DNA of 64,000 nucleotides, taken from assembly GCF_900698935.1 (NCBI RefSeq), contig NZ_LR217715.1, positions 372,001-436,000 of the forward strand, read 5' to 3'. Source of the stretch: Erwinia_E haradaeae_D (GTDB lineage: Bacteria > Pseudomonadota > Gammaproteobacteria > Enterobacterales > Enterobacteriaceae). Of the stretch, positions 31,722 to 42,686 are shown one piece after another (within the stretch, counting starts at the first letter, position 1; every line of letters starts with the position of its first letter). Under the pieces are notes generated by a model. The model made no database searches. It was given only the letters and a program-made list of their open reading frames with translations, and was not told the origin of the DNA. The translations under genes and the position numbers were made by a program.

Positions 31722-32178
31722 AAATATTTTTTATCAAAATAAGTCTGGTTGTACATGTTTGTAGGGAATATCTTACGAAGTATTTTTATTTTATACAATG
31801 ATTTTCCTCAGAATGAGATTCTGCACTTTAATTACATATAAGATGAAGTATGGTTTTGCACCATATTAGAGTAATAAAATTATTGCTATGTTTGTGTATT
31901 AATCTTTTAGGCTATCCCACTACCTTCTGTTATGAACTATTCATATATAATGTTAATTATACTATGGCGTATAGTTTGGTATATGAATTGATCACTTTTA
32001 TATGCAATAGAACGTGAAAGTTGGTTATTTGTATATTTGATGCAAGATGATTTATAATACTCATTGGAGTAACGATCCGATACCTACTAGATGATATAAA
32101 GATAAAGGTGATTTAATCAGGCTATGTGTTTGTTGTATAGAACTTCTGTGCACGAGCTAGCAATGTCATGAGAACAAA
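31722..32178. other. Non-coding spacer between dsbA and folK (convergent)
   Basis: No gene seen. A perfect 6-bp hairpin CAGAAT-GAG-ATTCTG at 31809-31823 precedes CACTTTAATT and could end dsbA transcription. polA, the E. coli downstream neighbour of dsbA, leaves no trace I can read. Confidence 0.55.
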
Positions 32179-32718
32179 CTATATCGTCTCATGCTTCTGC
32201 AGACACAATTTTGATTTTGTTAAGTCAAACAAAGCGTGTGTAACTCTTTGAATAGTACTGGTGTCAAGGGTTTTTAATATATGTGCTAAACTTTGACCGG
32301 TTGGCAGGTGGAGTAACGGGGTGATATCGAGAAGCGGGACGAGCATGAATGCACGATTTTGCATATCATAGTGTGGTACTATTAATTTCGGTGTATTTAT
32401 GGTTTGTTTTCCGAACAGTATAATATCTAAGTCTAGTGTACGTGGACCCCAACGATGTGACTGACGAGAGCGTTTTTGCTCTCTTTCCATACGTTGTGTA
32501 TGATTTATAAGTTCTTCTGGAAGAAGCAGAGTATCAAGAGCTACTACTGTGTTCAGAAAATCCGCTTGATATACTGAACCGTACGGTAAGGTACGATAGA
32601 GATGTGCTATTTCAAAGACCTGAGATTTCGGTAGAGATGCCAGTTTCTCAAGAGCCCTACAAATTTGATATAATGGGTTTGAAAGATTGCTTCCAAGTGA
32701 GAGGTATACACGATTCAT
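32179..32718 (-). CDS. folK: Dihydropterin pyrophosphokinase (folate synthesis)
   Basis: FolK transfers pyrophosphate from ATP to 6-hydroxymethyl-7,8-dihydropterin. I choose the ATG at 32718, giving MNRVYLSLGSNL, because it aligns with the family N-terminus and overlaps the pcnB stop as ATGA. A longer frame to 32799 adds 27 residues that lie inside pcnB and is not needed. Signatures LSLGSNL and RWGPRTLDLDIILFG, the latter carrying the magnesium-binding aspartates, are intact. At 179 residues it is about 20 longer than the E. coli protein at the C-terminus. pcnB-folK is the enterobacterial order. Confidence 0.96.
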   Translation of the reverse strand: MNRVYLSLGSNLSNPLYQICRALEKLASLPKSQVFEIAHLYRTLPYGSVYQADFLNTVVALDTLLLPEELINHTQRMEREQKRSRQSHRWGPRTLDLDIILFGKQTINTPKLIVPHYDMQNRAFMLVPLLDITPLLHLPTGQSLAHILKTLDTSTIQRVTHALFDLTKSKLCLQKHETI

Positions 32719-34076
32719 TCTTGATAATTTCTTTTTTGGTTTTGATTCACATGATGTATAGGTGTAGCGACTTGCGTATTCAAATATTGTGGTGTGCATG
32801 AAGTAACTGTCTTACAATCCAGAATTTGAAGCATGGTCTGCTGTTGCAATAGGGAAGACAGTTGGAATTCGAACCACCAAGTGCTAAGATTTTTAAGATC
32901 ATTATTATTTTCTATTTTAGCTCGCATCGATAGAAGTTTATAAGCGGCTTTAAATGTAGGATGTTCTATCATGAGAAATATTCGTTTGCTATTTCGGCGC
33001 GTAAAACGTAACTGTAGATGCCAGATATCACGTATTAAATTAGTGACACGTTTAGGTAGAGACAGGGAGCGACTAGATTTTTCCAAAATATCATTCATAG
33101 ATAAGACAAATGCATCATAATATGCTACATTATTCTCTGTCGCAATAGTATGCGTGAAATTTAACTGCGGGTACCAAAACATTGCAGCAAACAAGAATGC
33201 TGGATTCACACGCATCTGATTTTGAATTCGCGTATCGGTGTTGATTAATACTAGATCAATCATTTTTTCCATATCACTATTACCGTTAGAAGTAAAGTAT
33301 TGTGTAATAATAGGGAACAGTGGTTGAAAAAGCTGATATTTACATAGTTGAAGGTATGTATTGTGACCATGTCCAGTTTGAAGTAATTTTAATATCTCCT
33401 CAAACAAGCGTGCTGGAGGAATATCATATAATAAAGACGCTAATCGTGGTATTGGGTCTTTAGTTTCAGGGGCAATACCCATGCCTAGTTTGACGGAAAA
33501 ACGAATAACGCGTAGCATACGAACTGGATCTTCCCGATAACGAGTTTCTGCGTTACCAATCATGCGAATAATGCCTGTTTGAAGATCACTTAGTCCACCA
33601 ATATAGTCACGCACCGTACAATCTATTATACTATAATAAAGACTATTAATGGTAATGTCACGACGCTGAGCATCATCTTCAACAGAACCAAAAATATTAT
33701 CACGCAATAACATTCCACTTTGTGCACATTGCGCGCGATTGCGGTATTTAGTATTTTGTTGCCTGTTTTCATGGTGACCGCGAAAAGTAGCTACTTCAAT
33801 AATCTCTTCTCCGAACATCACATGGGCAAGACGGAATCTTCTACCTACTAGGCGACAGTTTCGAAATAATTTACGCATTTCTTCTGGTGTAGCATTAGTA
33901 GTGATGTCAAAATCTTTGGGTTTTTTTCCTAGTAATAAGTCACGCACGCCTCCACCTACTAGATAGGCTTCGTATCCAAATTTGTGCAGGCGGTACAATA
34001 CTTTTAGGGCATTCTCACTAATATCCTGATGTGAGATATTGTGTTTTTTACGTGAGATGATCACCACTGGGCACAT
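32715..34076 (-). CDS. pcnB: Poly(A) polymerase I
   Basis: PcnB adds 3' poly(A) tails that promote RNA decay. The 453 residues start with a nucleotidyltransferase head: YLVGGGVRDLLLGKKPKDFD, with the metal-binding aspartates at about 55 and 57. NCRLVGRRFRLAHV, QRRD.TINSLYY and the RYREDPVRMLR block follow. The length is near that of the E. coli protein, but the terminal arginine-rich tail is replaced by a short unrelated end. The start MCPVVIISRKKHNISH omits the variable N-terminal leader seen in E. coli. The product could in principle be a CCA-adding enzyme, but the RRFRLAHVMFG and C-terminal regions fit PcnB better. Confidence 0.95.
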   Translation of the reverse strand: MCPVVIISRKKHNISHQDISENALKVLYRLHKFGYEAYLVGGGVRDLLLGKKPKDFDITTNATPEEMRKLFRNCRLVGRRFRLAHVMFGEEIIEVATFRGHHENRQQNTKYRNRAQCAQSGMLLRDNIFGSVEDDAQRRDITINSLYYSIIDCTVRDYIGGLSDLQTGIIRMIGNAETRYREDPVRMLRVIRFSVKLGMGIAPETKDPIPRLASLLYDIPPARLFEEILKLLQTGHGHNTYLQLCKYQLFQPLFPIITQYFTSNGNSDMEKMIDLVLINTDTRIQNQMRVNPAFLFAAMFWYPQLNFTHTIATENNVAYYDAFVLSMNDILEKSSRSLSLPKRVTNLIRDIWHLQLRFTRRNSKRIFLMIEHPTFKAAYKLLSMRAKIENNNDLKNLSTWWFEFQLSSLLQQQTMLQILDCKTVTSCTPQYLNTQVATPIHHVNQNQKRNYQE

Positions 34077-35852
34077 GACGGATCTATTGGGTGCTATAAC
34101 TTTTTCGCAACTAAGGATTTTTCGACAAAAGTTAGAAACTCTTATAAAAATAGGACACCTCTATACTAACAAATATTAAATCTAAAAGAAGCTAATCATA
34201 GCTTAGAATAAAGAAATTTAGAATTCCTAAAAACATGTTCTGTACATAGAAAAATATTTTTATTAAATGCGATTACGGTATTACCATAAAGGTACCGGTA
34301 TTGTTATATATCATATATTATAGATTGGTATGTGTCGGAGGATGCCGACAAGATTCACTAACTTGGACAAAATTGTTTATCTATTCTAAAATTATATTGA
34401 TACGACATTATAATATCGAGTAGTCAGCTTAGTACACAGTGGCTACTCCTAGTCGCTCTTGACTGCTTCAAACCTGTGTAGTGATAGACATCGCATATAA
34501 TACGAGTAACATGTGTGTATGTTATCACATGTGTGAAAGACTAACTGTGTACTGTATAGAGGAATGTCATAATATTTATTATAACGTACGTATAGTATAG
34601 TTTGTTTTCTAGGATATGGGGTATTTATTTTATCAATCTTTCGAGCTAAAAACTATGCACTGCATGTTATTTCTGATTGAACTAATTATTTAATTCTTCT
34701 ATGAGAAGGCAGAACATGACATGTTGTTGGTTTAAACCAGTGATCACACAATAGTGCGGATGATGATATTTTGGAATACAATGATCACACGACTGTGATG
34801 TATATATGTTTCTTAGGGGTGTGCTGACATCATCATAATTATTATATAGGAGGTTTGATTCGATGGACTATTTGCACTGAAAGCTCTCTCTCTTTGTTCT
34901 GATGATAGACTTATGGATTTATGTTAAGTTGGAATATAATCAGACATTATAGAAGAATCAATATATACATTAATTCATGGTTTGTTTAGACGCAGGACTT
35001 TTTTAGTTGTTTTTTTTTCTAAAAGTTTTATTAGCTGTATTCAGGCGCAAATATTTAGTTAGTTAAATTCTATTGAAGATATTATGGGTTGAGATGATGA
35101 TACATCACTTTTTGATTAAACACAGAGACACATGTATTCTGATCTGCGGATTTAATATACAGAATAAGGGCTACAGAAAATATGCTGAAGTGATGTGTTA
35201 GTTAAATAAGTAGAGATGTAAGTTGTATAAATTTATGCGTGATATTCATTCATTTTAGAGAGTGAAATACGTATGTAGAATAACTTTACATATTAATTTT
35301 GATAACCAATAAGTTAGTTTATTATTACTTAGTTTAATGTAGTTTTTATTTTTTCGGGATGATTTTTATAGAAATAAAAATTTTATATATAGTATATTCT
35401 ATATGTGTTTCATTTGTTAGATGACAGAATGATAGTCTTTATGTGTATGAGAATACCACTGCTATAGAGCATATCGGTTGTATTTAACAGATGTATTTTG
35501 TTTAGAAAAAAATGAATTTAAACATTCATGTAAATGAAATAAAAATATATAAATAGATCAAAGGATTATTTTGAATTTAGGGTATTATGATGATAAATGT
35601 AATATGATACGCATGAAAATATTATGAATACTATATATAATATTTACTAATTAAATATATTTAATCTGTGTTATGTTATATACGTGTAATTTTTGTAGAT
35701 ATACTGTTTTTACTTCTGTAGATCATCTACTATTCTAGTCATCATTTCAAGATGTATGGCAGACCACTGTAAATAGTGTGTCATATACTATAATATTACA
35801 TAGTATGAATACTGTATACAGGATTATTTTTATCGTACATGTAGTGCGCATA

Positions 35853-35908
35853 TCTTTAGTATCACTTATTTTGTATATTTTCTTTAGTATCACTTATTTA
35901 TATTTTAT
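35853..35908. repeat. Two-copy tandem repeat, 28-bp unit
   Basis: Each unit begins with the identical 19 bases TCTTTAGTATCACTTATTT; the last nine bases of the units differ. It is a recent local duplication in non-coding DNA. Confidence 0.8.
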
Positions 35909-36244
35909 ATTCTATATTTAATATTCTTTATCTTCTTTTCCGAAGAGATAGTGATTGTTTTTTTAAAATAATGTATTTTAAGACCAGAATAAATGGAGAA
36001 TAAAACTACATATTATTTATTACATATGATAATTCTGTAGTTAATTTAGTTATGCTAACACGTTTGTGAGAGATCTGTGATTTAAGAAGATATCTGTTAT
36101 TAAGATGTTATTAAGCTATATACCCCCCCTTCAGTTCATATAATATATATTATTATCTTGTCTTGATTTATAGAAATTTAATTCTTTTAAAATTGCATCG
36201 GATATAAATGATATGTTATGTATAAGAAAACACACAAAATAAAC

Positions 36245-36266
36245 TTACTATCATGAATGATAGTAA
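36245..36266. repeat. 9-bp hairpin in the pcnB-glmU spacer
   Basis: Arms TTACTATCA and TGATAGTAA close a TGAA loop. On the minus strand the stem is followed by GTTTATTTTG, so it could act as a weak terminator for leftward transcription; no gene is nearby. Confidence 0.45.
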
Positions 36267-36682
36267 AATATGGCAGTGAACATTATGCGTGCATGACTGA
36301 TTGGATTATATATTTTGAGAATGTTTTTGTTGATGCATCTTAATCTGTCTTTTATGTTTCTAACAGAGCGTAAATTATTGCGCGGGACGTAATTAATAGG
36401 ATTTATAATTAGACACATTCTCTAGTATTGAGAATTAAGCGACAGTCCTGAATGATGTGTTATTTTTTTATTTTTACATCTATTTAATCTCTCAAAAAAA
36501 ATTAACAGTCTTTTTTCAATTTGTGGAAAAATACTTCAATATGAATGAGATTTTTAGTCGTTGTTTTGCGTGTGAATTTATAATTTCATAAAAACAATAC
36601 TCTTGGATAAGATATGGTATATTAATGTAAAAAATTAATATTGTGATTGGTTTGTCATTTTAAAATATCTTATGATAGAAAA

Positions 36683-36712
36683 ATGCTAGTATCTGTAATG
36701 CTAGTATCTGTA
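36683..36712. repeat. Perfect two-copy tandem repeat, 15-bp unit
   Basis: The unit ATGCTAGTATCTGTA occurs twice in direct succession without mismatch in non-coding DNA. Confidence 0.85.
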
Positions 36713-37780
36713 ATATTATCTTTTAAATATCACGTGTGAAGATTGATAGTATCAACAAAATATGCACGTGTTTTAGATGTACTTGTTTTTTAATATAGTG
36801 ACCATATTTTTATTGGTAAATATAGACTGGTTTAAATCTGTTGATATCTATATATTTATATGTATTTACATACAACACTGGATGGAAATAATCACCTATC
36901 CGATGTTCGTGTTTTTATTTATGAGGTTTCTGGATATAGCTCTCATGAGCTGTGTATACATTATGGTAGTAGAATAATCAGTAATTAATTAGAGGTTAGA
37001 TGATTACATGGCATTTATAATTTTTTGTGCATACTTCTGATGGTCGTATGTATAGAAAGAATAATATTGTTTCTTAATACATTATCTAGTATAGCTCAAA
37101 TGGTAATGTTAAATAATATATGCAAATAATATTTTATTGTTTCAGTATTGTTTTCAATAGAGCTTATGTATGTATTTTATCTGCCTTCGTTTTAGTGATC
37201 AGAGCCTGTAGGTGATATGAAATAGTTCTCGAATAGGAAGATATCGTATCAGAAGTGCACTAGCAAAGCCTGTCGAATTATTAGGTATGTACCTAACAGC
37301 TGCGTTCTGTTTACCCATATACTGCTCTAACATAATCCGGTTTTATGGTTAGATTGATGAAGGAGAATGCATAGTAGAGTACTACGTACTATGAAAGATC
37401 GTCCCTCATTATATGAGGGTGCTTACTGGTCATCCTCAGTCTACATTTTTACTACAAATGCTCATAATTTTCAATTATTAGCGGAGTTATGACATGAAGC
37501 AGAATATTCCATACAAGAATGATTGAAGATTTCGTACATATTGTGAACTATCAACGGACGCTATCCATATGATGTTTCTGTTTTTCCAGGAGTCATATGT
37601 TTGTTGATGGATGTAAATGCGTCATATTTATTCTCTCTAGACTTCTTTTTCATGCATATATTAGAATGAGAGATATTGAGTGTTATATGCTTTGTTAGCA
37701 TATCTGTAGAATCAAAAAAGCAAGCATTGCATGTGGTGCTGCTGTTTTGAACATGACATGAATAATAAGTTAGGATATCT

Positions 37781-39157
37781 ATGTTAAATTGTTCTATAAG
37801 CGCAGTAATTCTTGCTGCTGGCAAGGGAACCCGAATGTACTCTAGCTTTCCGAAAGTCTTACATTTACTTGCAGGAAAGCCTATGATTCAGTACGTAATA
37901 GATACCGCTAAAGAGATAAACACAAGGAATATCCATCTTGTTTATGGCCATGGAGGTCATCTTCTAAAAAACACTTTGAAAGATGAGCAGCTCCACTGGA
38001 TCTTCCAATCAGAGCAGTTAGGAACAGGTCACGCGATGCAGCAATCCGCGCCTTATTTTGATGATCATGAAGATATCTTGCTTCTGTATGGTGATGTACC
38101 GTTGATCTCTAGTGATACACTATATCGTCTTCGTCATGCGAAGACAAATGGAGGAATTGCTTTACTAACTAGGCATTTAGAGGTTCCGTTTGGTTATGGG
38201 CGAGTTATCCGGAAGCATGGAGAAATAGTGGGTATTGTAGAACATACAAATGCTACCCAGGAACAATTGGCGATCCATGAGATCCACACAGGTATCTTAT
38301 TGGCTAGTGGCGGGGATTTAAAGCGTTGGTTACAGATCATAACTAGCCAGGAGATACAAAAAGAATACTATGTCACAGATATCATTGCACTCGCCTATAA
38401 ACAAAAGCGTTCGATCGTGGCTATTCATCCTTTAAGTGATATTGAAGCTAGGGGAGTGAATAATCCTTTTGAGCTTGCGCAACTTGAGCGTTGTTATCAG
38501 ATAGAACAGGCTAAAAGATTACTATTAGCCGGAGTCACATTACAGGATTTCACTCGTTTTGATATGCGCGGTCAGCTTGAACATGGCTGTGATCTGATCA
38601 TTGATGCTAATGTGATTATCGAGGGGCATGTGGTCATTGGGCATAGGGTTAAAATTGGTAAAGGATGCATTATTAAAGATAGTGTTATTGCTGATGATAG
38701 TCTTATTTTTCCTTATAGCATCATTGAAAATTCTTATTTAGGTCCTAGGTGCAGAGTGGGGCCATTCGCTCATTTACGCCCAAGTAGTACATTAGAAGAA
38801 AATTCAAAAATTGGAAATTTTGTTGAGATCAAAAATTCGCGTATCGGAGCAGGTTCTAAAGCGGGGCACCTTAGCTATATTGGTGACTCAGAGATTGGAA
38901 GTAATGTGAATATTGGGGCAGGAACGGTTACATGTAATTATGATGGTGTTAAAAAACACCAGACGATAATTGGTAACGATGTGTTTATTGGTTCTGGTAC
39001 CCATCTAATTGCCCCCGTACGTGTGTCATCAGGGGTTACTATTGCGGCTGGTACTACGATTATGAGAGACATTCCCTCAGTAGGATTGGTTTATAATAAA
39101 AAAAAACAAATTATCAATAATAATTGGTGTAGACAAAAAAAGAAAGATAAAAAATAA
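37781..39157 (+). CDS. glmU: GlmU, bifunctional GlcN-1-P acetyltransferase / GlcNAc-1-P uridyltransferase
   Basis: GlmU makes UDP-GlcNAc, the precursor of peptidoglycan and lipid A. The 458 residues have an N-terminal uridyltransferase domain (LAAGKGTRMYS, LGTGHAMQQ, LLYGDVPL). A left-handed beta-helix of hexapeptide repeats starts near residue 250 and carries the acetyltransferase site (AHLRPSSTL, GHLSYIGDSEIG, GAGTVTCNYDG). It starts with MLNCSISAVILAAGKG, matching the family, and ends in a lysine-rich tail. It is followed 156 bases later by glmS, the enterobacterial glmUS pair. Confidence 0.98.
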   Translation: MLNCSISAVILAAGKGTRMYSSFPKVLHLLAGKPMIQYVIDTAKEINTRNIHLVYGHGGHLLKNTLKDEQLHWIFQSEQLGTGHAMQQSAPYFDDHEDILLLYGDVPLISSDTLYRLRHAKTNGGIALLTRHLEVPFGYGRVIRKHGEIVGIVEHTNATQEQLAIHEIHTGILLASGGDLKRWLQIITSQEIQKEYYVTDIIALAYKQKRSIVAIHPLSDIEARGVNNPFELAQLERCYQIEQAKRLLLAGVTLQDFTRFDMRGQLEHGCDLIIDANVIIEGHVVIGHRVKIGKGCIIKDSVIADDSLIFPYSIIENSYLGPRCRVGPFAHLRPSSTLEENSKIGNFVEIKNSRIGAGSKAGHLSYIGDSEIGSNVNIGAGTVTCNYDGVKKHQTIIGNDVFIGSGTHLIAPVRVSSGVTIAAGTTIMRDIPSVGLVYNKKKQIINNNWCRQKKKDKK

Positions 39158-39313
39158 AAAATTTAACAATGCAATACATACTGTATATTACTGTCAGTAA
39201 ATATATTAGTATGTACAACCTGCATACATTCAGTAGACACTGGGATATTTTAAACATTTAGTAAGGTGACGTACTCGAAATTGATTGCCTATCATATTAG
39301 GAATTAAATTATT

Positions 39314-41143
39314 ATGTGTGGAATTATTGGTGCTGTTGCTCAAAGAGATATTGCAGACGTACTGCTTGCAGGGCTGCGTTGTCTCGAATATCGCGGGTAT
39401 GATTCTGCCGGTCTGCTTGTCGTAAATACTCAAGGGCAAACCAGTCTTCTGCGTCGTGTTGGGAAAGTAAGCAATCTTGTTGATGCAGCAGCGCAAATGG
39501 TGCTCTCGGGTGAGACTGGTATCGCACATACACGTTGGGCCACTCATGGTCAACCAGAAGAAATGAATGCACATCCGCAGGTATCTACTAATATTTCTGT
39601 AGTACATAATGGGATTATTGAAAATCATGAATTATTGCGCAAATACCTTCAGGGTAAAGGTTATGTTTTTTTGTCAGAGACTGATACAGAAGTAATAGCG
39701 CATCTTGTGCATTGGGAGCAAAAAAATGGTGGTTCCTTACTTGAAGCAGTACAGCGCGCCGTTCCCCATTTGCGTGGTACTTATGGAATGGTGATACTAG
39801 ATAGCTATTCGCCTGGTAGGTTAATTGCGGCTCGCTCTGGTAGCCCTTTAGTCATTGGCCGTAGCATAGGTGAAAATTTTATTGTTTCAGATCCTATGGC
39901 ATTATTTCCCATAACGCGTTTTTTTACTTATTTAGAAGAAGGGGATATTGCGCAAATTAGCTGTAATGATATTATAATAGTGGATCAATATAGTAATTGT
40001 GTGCAGCGTCGTGAAATAGAATCGCATTTGGAATATGAATCCTGTAACAAGGGTACTTATACTCATTATATGCAGAAAGAGATTTATGAACAACCTAAAG
40101 CGATTAAGAATATTCTTACTAGTCGTTGTACAAATGGTGTTGTTTTTTTTAATGAGTTAGATTGTCATGCTCACGCTCTTTTTGAAAAAGTACAGCATGT
40201 TAAGATTGTAGCATGTGGTACCTCTTATCACTCAGGTATGGTTTCGCGTTACTGGTGGGAATCTTTAGCAAAAATATCCTGTGATATTGAAATCGCTTCC
40301 GAGTTTCGATATCGACAATCTGTAGTGCGGGAAAATAGCTTATTTATCACCTTATCTCAATCGGGAGAAACAGCTGATACACTGGCAGCATTACGTTTAT
40401 CAAAAAAACTTGGTTATTTAGGATCACTATCTATTTGCAACGTCGCGTCCTCTTCTTTGGTTCGGGAATCAGATTTTGCATTGATGACTAATGCGGGAAT
40501 AGAAGTTGGTGTTGCTTCCACTAAATCTTTTACTTCCCAGTTGGTTGTTTTGTTGCTTTTAGTAGCAAAGTTCTGTGGTCTGCAAGATAAAAACTCATCA
40601 GTGGAAAAATATATTGTCGAATCTTTACAGAAATTACCAGATTATATTGATCAGGTGTTGTTACAAGACAAGCTGCTTTCTGAATTATCTGAAGAATTTG
40701 CTGATAAGAACCATGTAATATTTATTGGACGTGGTGATCACTATCCTATTGCTATGGAAGGTGCGCTCAAGTTAAAAGAGATCTCTTATATTCATGCTGA
40801 AGCATATGCGGCAGGGGAATTAAAGCATGGTCCGTTGGCATTGATTGACACGCACATGCCGGTAATTATTTTAGCGCCATGTAATACACTTTTGCCAAAG
40901 TTAAAATCTAACATTGAAGAGGTACGAGCACGCGGCGGTTTGCTCTATATTTTTACTGAGGCTCAATCTGGTTTTTTGAATAGCGAAAGAATGCGTATTA
41001 TTGTCTTGCCTCATCTTGAAGAGGTGATTGCTCCAATTGTTTACATCCTTCCACTACAGTTATTGAGTTATTATGTAGCCATAAGGAAAGGAACAGATCT
41101 AGATAAGCCTCGAAACTTAGCTAAATCAGTAACAGTAGAATAG
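39314..41143 (+). CDS. glmS: Glutamine-fructose-6-phosphate aminotransferase
   Basis: GlmS converts fructose 6-phosphate and glutamine to glucosamine 6-phosphate, the entry to amino-sugar synthesis. The 609 residues equal the E. coli length. The N-terminal glutaminase has its nucleophile Cys directly after Met (MCGIIGAVAQRD) with AHTRWATHG and HNGIIENHE. Two SIS isomerase domains follow (CGTSYHSG, SQSGETADT, GVASTKSFTSQ) and the chain ends NLAKSVTVE. An AGGA lies upstream of the ATG. It sits 156 bases after glmU. In E. coli glmUS mRNA is processed and regulated by small RNAs; I cannot tell from this sequence whether that persists. Confidence 0.98.
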   Translation: MCGIIGAVAQRDIADVLLAGLRCLEYRGYDSAGLLVVNTQGQTSLLRRVGKVSNLVDAAAQMVLSGETGIAHTRWATHGQPEEMNAHPQVSTNISVVHNGIIENHELLRKYLQGKGYVFLSETDTEVIAHLVHWEQKNGGSLLEAVQRAVPHLRGTYGMVILDSYSPGRLIAARSGSPLVIGRSIGENFIVSDPMALFPITRFFTYLEEGDIAQISCNDIIIVDQYSNCVQRREIESHLEYESCNKGTYTHYMQKEIYEQPKAIKNILTSRCTNGVVFFNELDCHAHALFEKVQHVKIVACGTSYHSGMVSRYWWESLAKISCDIEIASEFRYRQSVVRENSLFITLSQSGETADTLAALRLSKKLGYLGSLSICNVASSSLVRESDFALMTNAGIEVGVASTKSFTSQLVVLLLLVAKFCGLQDKNSSVEKYIVESLQKLPDYIDQVLLQDKLLSELSEEFADKNHVIFIGRGDHYPIAMEGALKLKEISYIHAEAYAAGELKHGPLALIDTHMPVIILAPCNTLLPKLKSNIEEVRARGGLLYIFTEAQSGFLNSERMRIIVLPHLEEVIAPIVYILPLQLLSYYVAIRKGTDLDKPRNLAKSVTVE

Positions 41144-41276
41144 TGTTGGAAAAATTATTAGGATTCATAGAGCAAATCATACTTTTAACAAGCATCAGAT
41201 GATACTATGCATCAATATGCAGGGTAAGTCTTGTCAAAGTATAACTGATGCACATTGACTATATCAATATAGTGAT

Positions 41277-42686
41277 TTAATCTTCATATTCATATTTGAG
41301 TACACCGATCATATTTTCAGGTTTTACTAAAGTATCAAATTGCATGGAAGTTAGATAGCCAAGTTTTATTGCAGAGTCTTTGAGTGTCAATCTTTCTGTA
41401 TGTGCTTTTTTAGCGATCTCTGCTGCTTTATCATATCCAATATGTGGATTAAGAGCTGTTACAAGCATCAATGATTCATTCAGTAATTTAGTAATGCGAT
41501 GTTGATTTGGCTCAATACCTACTGCGCAGTGAATGTTAAAGCTATGCATGCTGTCAGATAATAGGCGTACGGATTGTAAAAAATTATAGATGATCATCGG
41601 TCGATACACATTTAATTCAAAGTTACCAGACGCTCCTCCTATATTGATAGCCACATCATTACCTATCACTTGACAGCAAATCATTGTCATTGCTTCACAT
41701 TGAGTGGGGTTTACTTTCCCTGGCATGATAGAGCTACCTGGTTCATTTGCAGGGATCGTGAGTTCTCCAATACCGCAACGTGGTCCAGAGGTAAGCCATC
41801 GGATATCATTAGCAATTTTCATCAAAGAAGCAGCCAAACCTTTGAGTGCGCCATGCGTGTGGACTATAGCGTCACAAGTGGCCAATGCTTCAAATTTATT
41901 TTGTGCGGCCATAAATTTTTCTCCGGTGAGGAAGACAATCTCTTTTACTACTTTCTCCGCATACTGAGGGTGAGTATTTAGTCCATTACCTACAGCCGTA
42001 CCTCCTATTGCTAATTCTAACAAATGACTCATAGTATTTTGAATATGCTTCCGATTATGCTTTAGCATAGCGACCCAACCTGACATCTCTTGTCCGAGTG
42101 TTAGTGGTGTAGCATCTTGCAGATGGGTACGTCCGATCTTGATAATTTCTCGAAACGCTATAGATTTGTCTGTTAGGGTTTTTTGTAGCATATCCAGCGC
42201 CGGAATGAGACGCTTATATATTGCTAAGACTGCTGCAATATGCATCGCGGTTGGAAAAACATCATTTGAACTTTGGCTATAGTTCACATCATCATGTGGG
42301 TGTATCAGACGAAATATACCACGTTCTCCACCGATCAATTCACTAGCGCGGTTAGCTAGTACTTCGTTCATATTCATATTAGTCTGAGTTCCAGAACCAG
42401 TTTGCCATACTGAGAGCGGAAATTCATTGTTATGCTTGTTAGCAAGAACTTCATCAGCGGCACGTATAATAGCTTCTGCATGAGTAGATGTTAACGCTCC
42501 TAGCTCTTGATTTACTTTTGCTGCTGCACGTTTAGTTAGTGCTAATGCGTGCAAGAGATCTATTGGCATTTTTTCGGTAGATATGCGAAAATACTTTAAT
42601 GAGCGTTGTGTTTGTGCACCCCAAAGTTGATCTACTGGTACTTCAATCGATCCCATGGAATCTTGTTCAATACGAGTTACTTTCAT
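41277..42686 (-). CDS. fumC: Fumarase class II
   Basis: FumC is the iron-independent fumarate hydratase of the citric acid cycle. The 469 residues are full length. The family signature GSSIMPGKVNP is intact, as are SSNDVFPTAMHIA, GRTHLQDATPLTLGQE and the substrate-site TGSGTQTNMN. The start MKVTRIEQDSMGSIEVP fits the family N-terminus. It is convergent with glmS and separated from it by 133 bases. Choosing the oxygen- and iron-tolerant isozyme is common in reduced genomes. No other citric acid cycle gene lies in this window. Confidence 0.98.
   Translation of the reverse strand: MKVTRIEQDSMGSIEVPVDQLWGAQTQRSLKYFRISTEKMPIDLLHALALTKRAAAKVNQELGALTSTHAEAIIRAADEVLANKHNNEFPLSVWQTGSGTQTNMNMNEVLANRASELIGGERGIFRLIHPHDDVNYSQSSNDVFPTAMHIAAVLAIYKRLIPALDMLQKTLTDKSIAFREIIKIGRTHLQDATPLTLGQEMSGWVAMLKHNRKHIQNTMSHLLELAIGGTAVGNGLNTHPQYAEKVVKEIVFLTGEKFMAAQNKFEALATCDAIVHTHGALKGLAASLMKIANDIRWLTSGPRCGIGELTIPANEPGSSIMPGKVNPTQCEAMTMICCQVIGNDVAINIGGASGNFELNVYRPMIIYNFLQSVRLLSDSMHSFNIHCAVGIEPNQHRITKLLNESLMLVTALNPHIGYDKAAEIAKKAHTERLTLKDSAIKLGYLTSMQFDTLVKPENMIGVLKYEYED

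Larger units (their letters stand above)
34077..37780. other. Longest gene-free block (3.7 kb) between pcnB and glmU
   Basis: No gene recognised on either strand. It contains two short tandem duplications (35853-35908 and 36683-36712), a 9-bp hairpin at 36245-36266, a C7 run at 36123-36129 in otherwise AT-rich DNA, a 6-bp hairpin TGTCGG/CCGACA at 34333-34350 and a 7-bp hairpin CCCTCAT/ATGAGGG at 37403-37419. A 66-codon frame at 36777-36977 is all hydrophobic, AT-driven and without a binding site, so I reject it. The region 37200-37560 is a little GC-richer and may be gene debris. The atp genes that precede glmU in E. coli are not detectable. Confidence 0.65.

Noticed and set aside
36777..36977. 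66-codon plus-strand frame in the pcnB-glmU spacer.
   Set aside because: Its product is almost entirely hydrophobic Ile/Phe/Tyr/Met, as AT-rich non-coding DNA gives by chance. It has no ribosome binding site and no known relative.
37260..37560. Possible proS (prolyl-tRNA synthetase) remnant: MHSRVLRTMKDRPS and NFQLLAEL.HEAEYS recall blocks of that enzyme.
   Set aside because: Few identities, a stop in the middle, and the two blocks lie about 30 residues too close together. It is not distinguishable from chance without a profile search.
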